NCBI GenBank assembly: GCA_015478675.1 | Contig: JADMIH010000169.1 | Coordinates: forward strand, 1-8,094 | Direction: 5' to 3' | DNA length: 8,094 nt | DNA from: Chloroflexota bacterium | GTDB lineage: Bacteria; Chloroflexota; Chloroflexia; QHBQ01; JADMIH01 | Shown here: positions 1 to 5,590 of the stretch, piece after piece | How positions within the stretch are numbered: position 1 is the first letter of the stretch | How the letters are laid out: each line of letters starts with the position of its first letter | Position numbers and translations under genes: made by a program | The notes under the pieces: model-generated | Seen by the model: only the letters and a program-made list of their open reading frames with translations | The model's database searches: none | Told to the model about the DNA's origin: nothing

Positions 1-12
1 GGGTCGGGGATC

Positions 13-30
13 AAAGGCCAACAGTTAGCC
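13..30 (-). terminator. Weak candidate terminator after the ABC pair
   Basis: On the minus strand, about 20 nt after the stop at 51, GGCTA-ACTGT-TGGCC can form a 5-bp stem with one G-T wobble, followed by only TTTG. The stem is short and the T-run minimal. It could be a terminator, or transcription may continue past the window edge. Confidence 0.25.
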
Positions 31-50
31 ACCTTGTCCCAATCGCTGGC

Positions 51-1931
51 CTACAACCTGGCTTTTGCAGCCCCATTCAGGTGAGTAGCTCCATCTCCTT
101 CGGCGGGCGAAACGTTACCCGCAGGCACAAGATCGTGAAGTGGGACTTCCGGATCAGCAGGGTCTCGGAACTGGCGGGCGTAGAGGTTGGCGTAGACGCC
201 ACGCCTGTCAAGTAGCTCACGGTGAGTGCCGCGCTCAACGATCTCGCCATGTGCCAACACCACTACTTCATCCGCGTTGACTATTGTGCTGAGTCGGTGG
301 GCAATAACCAGGCTGGTGCGCCCCGTGAGCAGGCGGTTGAGAGCATCTTGTATGAGAATCTCCGTGCGAGTGTCCACGCTTGATGTAGCTTCATCAAGGA
401 TCAATATGCGCGGGTTCGACAGCACAGCCCTTGCAAAAGAAACTAGCTGGCGTTGGCCCAGGCTGAGCAAGTTACCCCTCTCGCCTACAGGAGTATCGTA
501 ACCTTGAGGCAGGCGGCTGATAAAATCGTGCGCGTTCACAAGTCGCGCCGCTTCCTCAACCTCCTCCTGCGTCGCATCAAGCCGCCCATATTTGATATTG
601 TCGAAGACAGTACCGCCAAAGAGGAAGGGGTCTTGCAGCACGAACCCTATTTGCTTGCGAAGGCTGGCGCGTGTCACCTGGCGCACGTCATAGCCGCCCA
701 CCAGCACCCGGCCCCTCGTCACATCGTAGAAGCGTGGTATCAGCGCCGCCATAGTGGTCTTACCGGCCCCTGTAGCTCCCACCAGCGCCACCGTTCGCCC
801 CGGTGAAGTGGTCAGGTTGATGTCGTGCAGCACAAGGCGGTCGGGCAGATAGGCAAAATCTACATGCTCGAAAGCCACCGAGGCGGGCACATCAGGTAGG
901 TCAACAGCGTCGGGCGCATCGTCCTCGCCCGTAGCTTCGTCCAGCAAGCCGAATATGCGCTCGCCGCCTGCCAGGGCAGCTTGAAACTGCGTGTAAAGCT
1001 GCCCAATCTGCTGAATTGGCCGCAGCACCTGTTGAACGTACCCCAGGAAGGCCACGATCACCCCGATCTCAAGGCGGTTGGTAATTACCATATAGCCGCC
1101 ATAGCCCGCCACAATCGCCGTACCCAGGGTGCCAAGCACGTCCATAGCCGGGCTGAAAGCCGAGGTAATAGCGGTAGCGGAGACGTTGGCGTCCCGGTTC
1201 CTGGCGTTGGCCCGCACAAAACGCTCCTGGTTGGTCGCCTCGCGGTTGAACGCCTGCGCCACCCGCACCCCCTGTATATTCTCCTCAAGCTGGCTCGATA
1301 CGTCGCCGATAGATGTGCGCGTCTTGCGGAAGGCATTACGCGCGCGGCGTGAAAAGAAGGTGGTGGCTAGGAGCATCAGAGGCACGACAGAGAAGCTGGC
1401 GAAGGCGAGCTCCCAGTTGAGCGTTATCATCGCGATGAGCACTCCCACGATTGAGAGCAAGCTGCTCAGCAGCTGCACCAGGCCGTTGCTGAGAAGCTGG
1501 CTCAGCGTATCCACATCGTTCACCAGGCGCGACATAATGTCGCCCACTTCATGCTTATCGAAGTAGGAGAGTGGCAAACGCTCTACATGCTGGAAGAGGT
1601 CGGCGCGCACCCGGGCAAGGGTGCGCTGCCCTATCGTACCCATCACAATAAATTGACCACGCGTCGCCAGCAGTGAGACAACGTAACTGGCGAGGAGCAG
1701 CAGCATTATCCACGCCAGAGCAGGGCTATCACCGCGCACGATAGCTGTGTCTATCGCCAGCCCTATCAAGTAAGGCCCCGCGACACCCGCAACTGTGCTG
1801 ACCACCAGCAAAGCAAGCACGCCGAGGAGTTGCAGCCTGTACGGTCGCAGAAACCCAAGCAAACGGCGCGCCACAGCAGTCGTGTTCTTCGCTTTGTCAG
1901 AGGAGCCTTGCCCTATCTGGTGCCGCATCAT
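51..1931 (-). CDS. ABC exporter half-transporter, consensus-site subunit (second gene of the pair)
   Basis: Type IV (B-family) ABC exporter half-transporter of 626 aa, with an N-terminal membrane domain fused to an ATPase. About six hydrophobic segments lie near residues 32-55, 72-92, 152-171, 173-193, 258-280 and 288-308. The nucleotide-binding domain follows: A-loop Tyr361, Walker A GATGAGKTT (385-393), Q-loop Gln433, exporter x-loop VGERG (482-486), Walker B ILILDE with catalytic Glu514, and switch His545. The signature is LSLGQ (489-493), not LSGGQ. Walker A, Walker B and the His are therefore intact while the signature is altered, as in the consensus-site subunit of heterodimeric exporters. 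The start overlaps the upstream gene's stop by 4 nt (ATGA) and has a GAGGAGGT site. A second ATG follows immediately and could also serve. A charged tail of about 40 residues follows the ATPase. Likely role: ATP-driven export of a lipid, drug or natural product across the inner membrane. The substrate is not predictable. Confidence 0.95.
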   Translation of the reverse strand: MMRHQIGQGSSDKAKNTTAVARRLLGFLRPYRLQLLGVLALLVVSTVAGVAGPYLIGLAIDTAIVRGDSPALAWIMLLLLASYVVSLLATRGQFIVMGTIGQRTLARVRADLFQHVERLPLSYFDKHEVGDIMSRLVNDVDTLSQLLSNGLVQLLSSLLSIVGVLIAMITLNWELAFASFSVVPLMLLATTFFSRRARNAFRKTRTSIGDVSSQLEENIQGVRVAQAFNREATNQERFVRANARNRDANVSATAITSAFSPAMDVLGTLGTAIVAGYGGYMVITNRLEIGVIVAFLGYVQQVLRPIQQIGQLYTQFQAALAGGERIFGLLDEATGEDDAPDAVDLPDVPASVAFEHVDFAYLPDRLVLHDINLTTSPGRTVALVGATGAGKTTMAALIPRFYDVTRGRVLVGGYDVRQVTRASLRKQIGFVLQDPFLFGGTVFDNIKYGRLDATQEEVEEAARLVNAHDFISRLPQGYDTPVGERGNLLSLGQRQLVSFARAVLSNPRILILDEATSSVDTRTEILIQDALNRLLTGRTSLVIAHRLSTIVNADEVVVLAHGEIVERGTHRELLDRRGVYANLYARQFRDPADPEVPLHDLVPAGNVSPAEGDGATHLNGAAKARL

Positions 1932-3706
1932 CGCCGCACCTCCTCAGCTATCTTAACGCCTGCTGGCATCACGGGCTCGCGATCTTCGTGAAGTTGCGAA
2001 GCCACTATATCGGCGTACACAGCATTCTCCTCAAGCAGCTCCTGGTGAGTGCCGGAGGCTATCAGCCTCCCATTTTGCAGCACAAGAATCCTGTCAGCGC
2101 GCCGCACAGTGCTGATCCGCTCAGCTATCACGAAACTGGTGCGCCCAGTAAGCAGCGAGTCCAGCGCCTGCTGGATGTTGTATTCAGTCTCAGCGTCAAC
2201 GCTTGAGGTGCTATCGTCCAGGATCAAGATGCGCGGGTCGAGGAGCAACGCGCGGGCGATGGCAATACGCTGCTTCTGCCCGCCACTGAGCCCCAGGCCG
2301 CGCTCACCCACTATCGTCTCGTACCCTTCCGGTAGCTCATCGATGAAGCTTGCCGCCTCTGCTGCCCGTGCTACTCCTTGCACTTGCTCAAGCGAGGCAT
2401 CGGGACGACCATAAGCGATATTGTCGCGGATCGTGCCGCTGAAAAGCGTCGTCTCCTGCAACACTATGCCGATCTGCGGGCGAAGACTCGCCAGCGTCAC
2501 ATCGCGAACATCGTGTCCATCCAGCAGCACCGCGCCTCCTGCAACGTCATAAAAACGCGGTATCAGGTTTATGATCGTTGACTTGCCCGACCCCGTAGCG
2601 CCTACTATAGCTATCGTCTGGCCCGGCTGCGCCTCAAAACTCACATCATGCAGCACATCGGTCTCCCCACCCAGGTACCGAAAGCTGACGTTCCTGAACT
2701 CGACCGCGCCCTCTACCTGGCGCAACGACACTGCATCGGGCTTATCTGTAACGTCCACATGTGCGTCAAGCACTTCAAAGACGCGCACAGCAGAAGCCGC
2801 CGCTCGCGACAGCATGGCGCTGATCATCCCAAGCGACAGTACGGGCATCACCAGATACAACAGGTAAGTGTTAAAGGCTACAAGCTGCCCCAGGCTGAGA
2901 CCGCCGCCGATTACCTGCAAGCCGCCAATCCAGATGACGGCCAGGGTGCCCAAACTGGCTATAAAGAAGACGAGAGGGAAGTTGTTGGCGAACGCACGCA
3001 CCACCCCTATATTAACCTCAAGCCAGGCGTCATTCGCCGCTCCAAAACGCTCGATCTCGTAGTCGTTGCGGTTGAATGCCTTCACCACTCGCACCCCCGC
3101 CAGGTTCTCCTGCAATATGGTGTTGAGCGCCCCTAGCCTCTGCTGCACCATCCTGAAGCGCGGTATAACATTGCGGACGAACAAGCCTATCACTACGAAC
3201 ATGGCGGGCACAACAAGCAAAGCTATCAACGCGAGGCCCCAGTTGGTCAGCAGCAAAATTATCGCCGTGCCAAAGAGCATTACCATTGAGGATATAAGCT
3301 GCAAGAAGCCCTGGCTGATGAACTGCCGCACCAGCTCAACGTCATTTGTGGCGCGCGTCATCAACTGCCCTGTTTGCGCCTGGTCATAGTAGCTGAAGCT
3401 CAGACCTTGCAGCTTACCGAAAAGCTGGTTGCGCATATCGTAGGCTGCGCTCTGCGACACCTTCTCAGCGAGATAACCCTGCAAAAAGGTGAAGAGGCCG
3501 CGCAGCACCGCGATGCCGATGAGCGCCCCCGCCAGTTGCAGCACAAGCGACTCGTTCTTGCCTTTTATGCCGTTGTCAATCAGCCAGCGAATAAGCTGCG
3601 GCGCAAGCAAGTTACCGGCTGTAACGAGTATAAGACTAAGAAAAGCAGCTACAGCCAGAGGCCAATAGCTGCGCATATAAGTTAATGCTCGACCAAGTGC
3701 CTTCAT
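1928..3706 (-). CDS. ABC exporter half-transporter, degenerate-site subunit (first gene of the pair)
   Basis: B-family ABC exporter half-transporter of 592 aa, a normal length. Hydrophobic segments lie near residues 15-36, 55-78, 132-154, 155-178, 243-262 and 273-295. The ATPase carries A-loop Tyr344, Walker A GATGSGKST (369-377), Q-loop Gln417, x-loop VGERG (466-470) and a canonical LSGGQ signature (473-477). Two catalytic positions are changed: the Walker B end is ILILDD, with Asp498 where Glu is expected, and the switch-loop His is Glu529 (VIAERIS). In heterodimeric exporters such as BmrCD and TM287/288, one subunit has such a degenerate set. It pairs with the noncanonical signature of the partner, which the next gene supplies (LSLGQ). 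The start ATG has AGGA 7 nt upstream. The 3' end carries the ribosome binding site for its partner and overlaps it by 4 nt, so equal synthesis of the two halves is likely. Substrate unknown. Confidence 0.95.
   Translation of the reverse strand: MKALGRALTYMRSYWPLAVAAFLSLILVTAGNLLAPQLIRWLIDNGIKGKNESLVLQLAGALIGIAVLRGLFTFLQGYLAEKVSQSAAYDMRNQLFGKLQGLSFSYYDQAQTGQLMTRATNDVELVRQFISQGFLQLISSMVMLFGTAIILLLTNWGLALIALLVVPAMFVVIGLFVRNVIPRFRMVQQRLGALNTILQENLAGVRVVKAFNRNDYEIERFGAANDAWLEVNIGVVRAFANNFPLVFFIASLGTLAVIWIGGLQVIGGGLSLGQLVAFNTYLLYLVMPVLSLGMISAMLSRAAASAVRVFEVLDAHVDVTDKPDAVSLRQVEGAVEFRNVSFRYLGGETDVLHDVSFEAQPGQTIAIVGATGSGKSTIINLIPRFYDVAGGAVLLDGHDVRDVTLASLRPQIGIVLQETTLFSGTIRDNIAYGRPDASLEQVQGVARAAEAASFIDELPEGYETIVGERGLGLSGGQKQRIAIARALLLDPRILILDDSTSSVDAETEYNIQQALDSLLTGRTSFVIAERISTVRRADRILVLQNGRLIASGTHQELLEENAVYADIVASQLHEDREPVMPAGVKIAEEVRR
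1938..1945 (-). promoter_or_regulatory. Shine-Dalgarno site for the second ABC gene
   Basis: GAGGAGGT on the minus strand, 6 nt before the ATG at 1931-1929, lies inside the last codons of the upstream ABC gene. With the ATGA stop/start overlap it indicates translational coupling. It also supports this start rather than a downstream one. Confidence 0.8.
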
Positions 3707-3721
3707 CTAAAGTTCCTGTGT

Positions 3722-3747
3722 AGTAGAGAGAGTAAGCGTCCTCTACT
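3722..3747. promoter_or_regulatory. Dyad AGTAGAG-N12-CTCTACT at the ABC operon start
   Basis: A perfect 7-bp inverted repeat with a 12-nt centre sits between the TATAAT at 3751-3756 and the start codon at 3706, roughly spanning the predicted transcription start. It has no T-run, so it is a poor terminator for the P450. Its position fits an operator or a 5'-UTR hairpin. No binding protein can be named. Confidence 0.35.
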
Positions 3748-3750
3748 TCT

Positions 3751-3756
3751 ATTATA
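3751..3756 (-). promoter_or_regulatory. Candidate -10 box for the ABC operon
   Basis: TATAAT on the minus strand, 45 nt before the ABC start codon, in the 83-bp gap after the P450. No good -35 hexamer is visible 16-18 nt upstream (the sequence there is close to GCTCAT), so this is either an activator-dependent promoter or chance. If real, the ABC pair can be expressed independently of the P450. Confidence 0.4.
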
Positions 3757-3782
3757 TGACAGCTTGTCCAGTAATGAGCGAT

Positions 3783-3796
3783 TCACTGCTCACTGC
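3783..3796 (-). repeat. Tandem 7-bp repeat at the P450 stop codon
   Basis: On the minus strand GCAGTGA occurs twice head to tail (GCAGTGAGCAGTGA). The first copy contains the P450 stop codon TGA. It may be a small slippage duplication; no function is implied. Confidence 0.5.
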
Positions 3797-5253
3797 AAGC
3801 TTACCCACCTGTGGATATTGCCCCGTACACCACCCGCCTCGAAGCGGCGGTCTTGCGCTGCCAAGGTAACAGGCAGGCCGCCCCTGGGGAGGGAGAGAAT
3901 AGCGCCGCTCCGGTCCACCCACGCGCCTTGCGGAATGCTCAGGCGGAAACGCTGCAAAATTGTGGGCAGAGCCAGCTTTAGCTCAAGCATAGCGAAAGTA
4001 GCGCCCAGGCAACGTCGTGGGCCAGCGCCAAAGGGCATGTACTCATATGGCGAAGGGCTGAACCCCTCCCAGCGACGGGGGATAAATCTATCAGGCTGCG
4101 GATAAATCTCCGGGTTGCGGTGGGTCACGGCCGGGCTGATAACAAGGTGAGTGCCCCCAGGAAAAGGGTAAGGGCCTAGAGCAAAAGGGCCTGTGCTGGT
4201 GCGCAGGAACCACAAAGCAGGTGGCAATATACGCATACTCTCATTTATCACAGCCTCAAGCAGAGGCAATTGATTGACCTGCTCAATTGTGGGCGGAGCG
4301 CCACCCAGCGCCCCTTGCAGCTCATCCAGCAAGTCGGCTGCCACCTGAGGGTGCTGCGAGAGCAGAAAGAGGGTCCAGATAAGGGAAGCCGCCGTAGTCT
4401 CGTGCCCGGCAGTAAAGAGCGTCGTCAGGTGGCCGAGCAGGTCTTCATCTGTGAGCTTGCCCCCATCTTCGTCATGCGCCTCTATCAGCATAGCCAGCGC
4501 GTCACCTGAGTCGGCGGCACCCTCACGTTTGCGCTTAATAACAGCCTTGAACTCTCTTTCCACATGGTCTGAGAGCTTGAGGAAGCGATAGTATGGGAAC
4601 CCGGGGAAATTGAAAGGCGCGATACTCACCTTCACCGACATCGCCATTATGCTCCACCGCTCCAGAAGGTGGCTGATGTGAGCGCCTTCACGCGCCGGGT
4701 CCAACCCCAGCAGGCCGCTAATTGCCAGCGACAGGCTGAGATCCTTCATCTCGCGCAGAAGATCTATCCGGTCGCCTGCGCGCCACGATGCGATATGGGC
4801 CTCAGTGGTGCTAACTACAATATCGCGCATCCCCTCTATACGCTTCTTATGGAAGGCGGGCATCATCAGCCTGCGCTGTTGGGTGTGCTTCGCGCCATTC
4901 ATCCCCGCGACACCCGAGAAAAGCCGAGCCGCCGATGTGCCATCCGGCATACGAATAGGCGATGCGCTGTCCTGCGTGTTGAGGCTATGAAATAGATGCT
5001 GGTCTGTGAGCACCTGGTGGTTATACTCAGGGGAGAAGATAAAGATAAAGGAGTCGTTACCACGCGCCAGAGCAACTATATGGCCGTAGCTCTGGTGAAG
5101 CGCAAGCATCTGTAAGGCGGGGTCGCGCAAAATAGCGAGCGCGTTGCCACGCCAGCCTAATATAGGGGTAGACCGCATGCCCGGCACAATTGGCCGAGCA
5201 GCCTCAGCAGCTAGTGGATCAGCAAGCAATGGGCGGTCGTAGTTGAGCGCCAT
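3790..5253 (-). CDS. Cytochrome P450 (CYP110-like, soluble bacterial)
   Basis: Heme-thiolate monooxygenase of 487 aa. The I-helix oxygen-activation motif is AGHETT (282-287). The ExxR motif is Glu338-Arg341, the PxRF-type motif is PDRF (387-390), and the heme loop FGAGPRRCLG (408-417) has the axial ligand Cys415. The C-helix region around HTQQRRLMMPAFH (123-135), with His rather than Trp, resembles my recollection of CYP110 and related bacterial P450s. No membrane anchor or signal peptide is visible at the N-terminus, so it should be cytoplasmic. No reductase domain is fused and no ferredoxin or reductase gene is in the window, so redox partners must come from elsewhere. The start is supported by AAAAGGAG 8 nt upstream. 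Its upstream region contains one copy of the palindrome TGAGATTACTACTCA. It is followed 83 bp later by the ABC exporter pair on the same strand. Substrate unknown: fatty acid, terpenoid or xenobiotic are all open. Confidence 0.96.
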   Translation of the reverse strand: MALNYDRPLLADPLAAEAARPIVPGMRSTPILGWRGNALAILRDPALQMLALHQSYGHIVALARGNDSFIFIFSPEYNHQVLTDQHLFHSLNTQDSASPIRMPDGTSAARLFSGVAGMNGAKHTQQRRLMMPAFHKKRIEGMRDIVVSTTEAHIASWRAGDRIDLLREMKDLSLSLAISGLLGLDPAREGAHISHLLERWSIMAMSVKVSIAPFNFPGFPYYRFLKLSDHVEREFKAVIKRKREGAADSGDALAMLIEAHDEDGGKLTDEDLLGHLTTLFTAGHETTAASLIWTLFLLSQHPQVAADLLDELQGALGGAPPTIEQVNQLPLLEAVINESMRILPPALWFLRTSTGPFALGPYPFPGGTHLVISPAVTHRNPEIYPQPDRFIPRRWEGFSPSPYEYMPFGAGPRRCLGATFAMLELKLALPTILQRFRLSIPQGAWVDRSGAILSLPRGGLPVTLAAQDRRFEAGGVRGNIHRWVSLQ

Positions 5254-5302
5254 AATGCTGTCTCCTTTTATATATTGCCGGCAACAAGCTATGAGGATTT
5301 GG

Positions 5303-5317
5303 TGAGATTACTACTCA
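5303..5317. promoter_or_regulatory. Palindromic operator-like site, copy 1 (P450 / small-ORF divergent region)
   Basis: TGAGATTACTACTCA is a TGAG-N7-CTCA dyad, extended here to GTGAG-N7-CTCAC. It lies 50 nt upstream of the P450 ATG and 91 nt upstream of the small plus-strand ORF, a natural place for a dimeric regulator controlling either or both. A second exact copy lies at 5545-5559. In both copies an extra TGAG occurs exactly 11 nt upstream (5292-5295 here), about one helical turn. The regulator is not identifiable from the window. Confidence 0.5.
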
Positions 5318-5394
5318 CACATTGCTTGTCACGCACCTTCTATACGGTTGCTTTATCGTGTGCGTTTCACCTCCACCCTCTGGCATCCTAACAA

Positions 5395-5399
5395 AGGAG
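5395..5399 (+). promoter_or_regulatory. Shine-Dalgarno site of the small plus-strand ORF
   Basis: AGGAG within AAAGGAGAG, 9 nt before the ATG at 5409. It favours this start over the TTG at 5322, which has no such site. It is the main reason to take the 44-codon ORF seriously. Confidence 0.5.
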
Positions 5400-5408
5400 A
5401 GCACACCA

Positions 5409-5543
5409 ATGTCCTCGTATACACATCGTAACTGCAAATCGCCCTTATATGGCGCTCCAATCTCCCATGCGGCAAGCGCCCAGGCACCCAGTGAAAACTC
5501 ACCTCACGCAACAAACTGCCGGGCAATGAAGGCTGAGAGTTGA
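5409..5543 (+). CDS. Small hypothetical protein, 44 aa
   Basis: I do not recognise this ORF. It begins MSSYTHRNC and ends CRAMKAES. It is rich in Ser, Ala, Pro and His, has two cysteines (Cys9, Cys37), and shows no membrane segment or signal peptide. In its favour are a strong AGGAG site at good spacing, an operator-like palindrome upstream, and a 13-bp-stem hairpin that begins within its last codons and continues past its stop. Against it are its shortness, the lack of a clear plus-strand promoter (only weak matches such as TTGTCA at 5326-5331), and composition close to random. It lies antiparallel to all neighbours: divergent from the P450 and convergent with the GH43 gene. A small regulatory protein, a peptide precursor or a chance ORF are all possible. 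Confidence 0.35.
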   Translation: MSSYTHRNCKSPLYGAPISHAASAQAPSENSPHATNCRAMKAES

Positions 5544-5569
5544 ATGAGATTACTACTCAACTCTCAGCC
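5531..5569. terminator. Hairpin between convergent GH43 gene and small ORF (candidate bidirectional terminator)
   Basis: GGCTGAGAGTTGA (5531-5543) and TCAACTCTCAGCC (5557-5569) form a perfect 13-bp stem with a 13-nt loop. It lies 21 nt downstream of the GH43 stop and covers the stop codon of the small plus-strand ORF. Neither strand has a strong T-run: the minus strand continues TTCATTGCC and the plus strand GGCCTTA. Termination may therefore be partial, or the hairpin may act in 3'-end stability. Its loop and right arm contain the second copy of the 15-mer palindrome. Confidence 0.55.
5545..5559. repeat. Palindromic operator-like site, copy 2
   Basis: Second exact copy of TGAGATTACTACTCA, 242 bp from the first and in the same orientation, with the extra TGAG 11 nt upstream (5534-5537). 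Here it sits in the loop and right arm of the 13-bp-stem hairpin just past the GH43 stop. A regulator-binding site and a recombination footprint flanking 5303-5559 are both possible. Confidence 0.5.
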
Positions 5570-5590
5570 GGCCTTACACGCTAATTAGAC

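Larger units (their letters stand above)
5254..5590. other. Intergenic region between P450 and GH43 genes
   Basis: This 337-bp stretch holds the P450 ribosome binding site (5262-5269), both copies of the 15-mer palindrome, the 44-codon small ORF and the shared hairpin. ACAAGC (5284-5289) and GCTTGT (5324-5329) form a loose inverted repeat around copy 1. I found no convincing -35/-10 pair for the P450. TATATA near 5270-5275 is too close to the start codon to be its -10 box. Confidence 0.6.

Noticed and set aside
453..1566. Plus-strand open frames opposite the second ABC gene (for example 453-806, 981-1352, 1129-1566)
   Set aside because: They lie antisense to a complete ABC exporter with all motifs intact, have no ribosome binding site I could support, and read as low-complexity Arg/Ser/His-rich shadow translations.
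1988..3685. Plus-strand open frames opposite the first ABC gene (for example 2049-2414, 2648-3136, 3374-3685)
   Set aside because: Same reasoning: they shadow an intact 592-aa gene, and no domain or start signal is visible.
3764..4995. Plus-strand open frames opposite the P450 gene
   Set aside because: The P450 carries every diagnostic motif on the minus strand. The opposite frames have no family resemblance.
5409..5543. Tyr-Thr-His in the 44-aa ORF as a biarylitide-like P450 substrate motif (Tyr-x-His)
   Set aside because: Biarylitide precursors are tiny peptides directly upstream of and co-directional with a different P450 type. Here the ORF is divergent and the P450 looks CYP110-like, so a three-residue match is not evidence.
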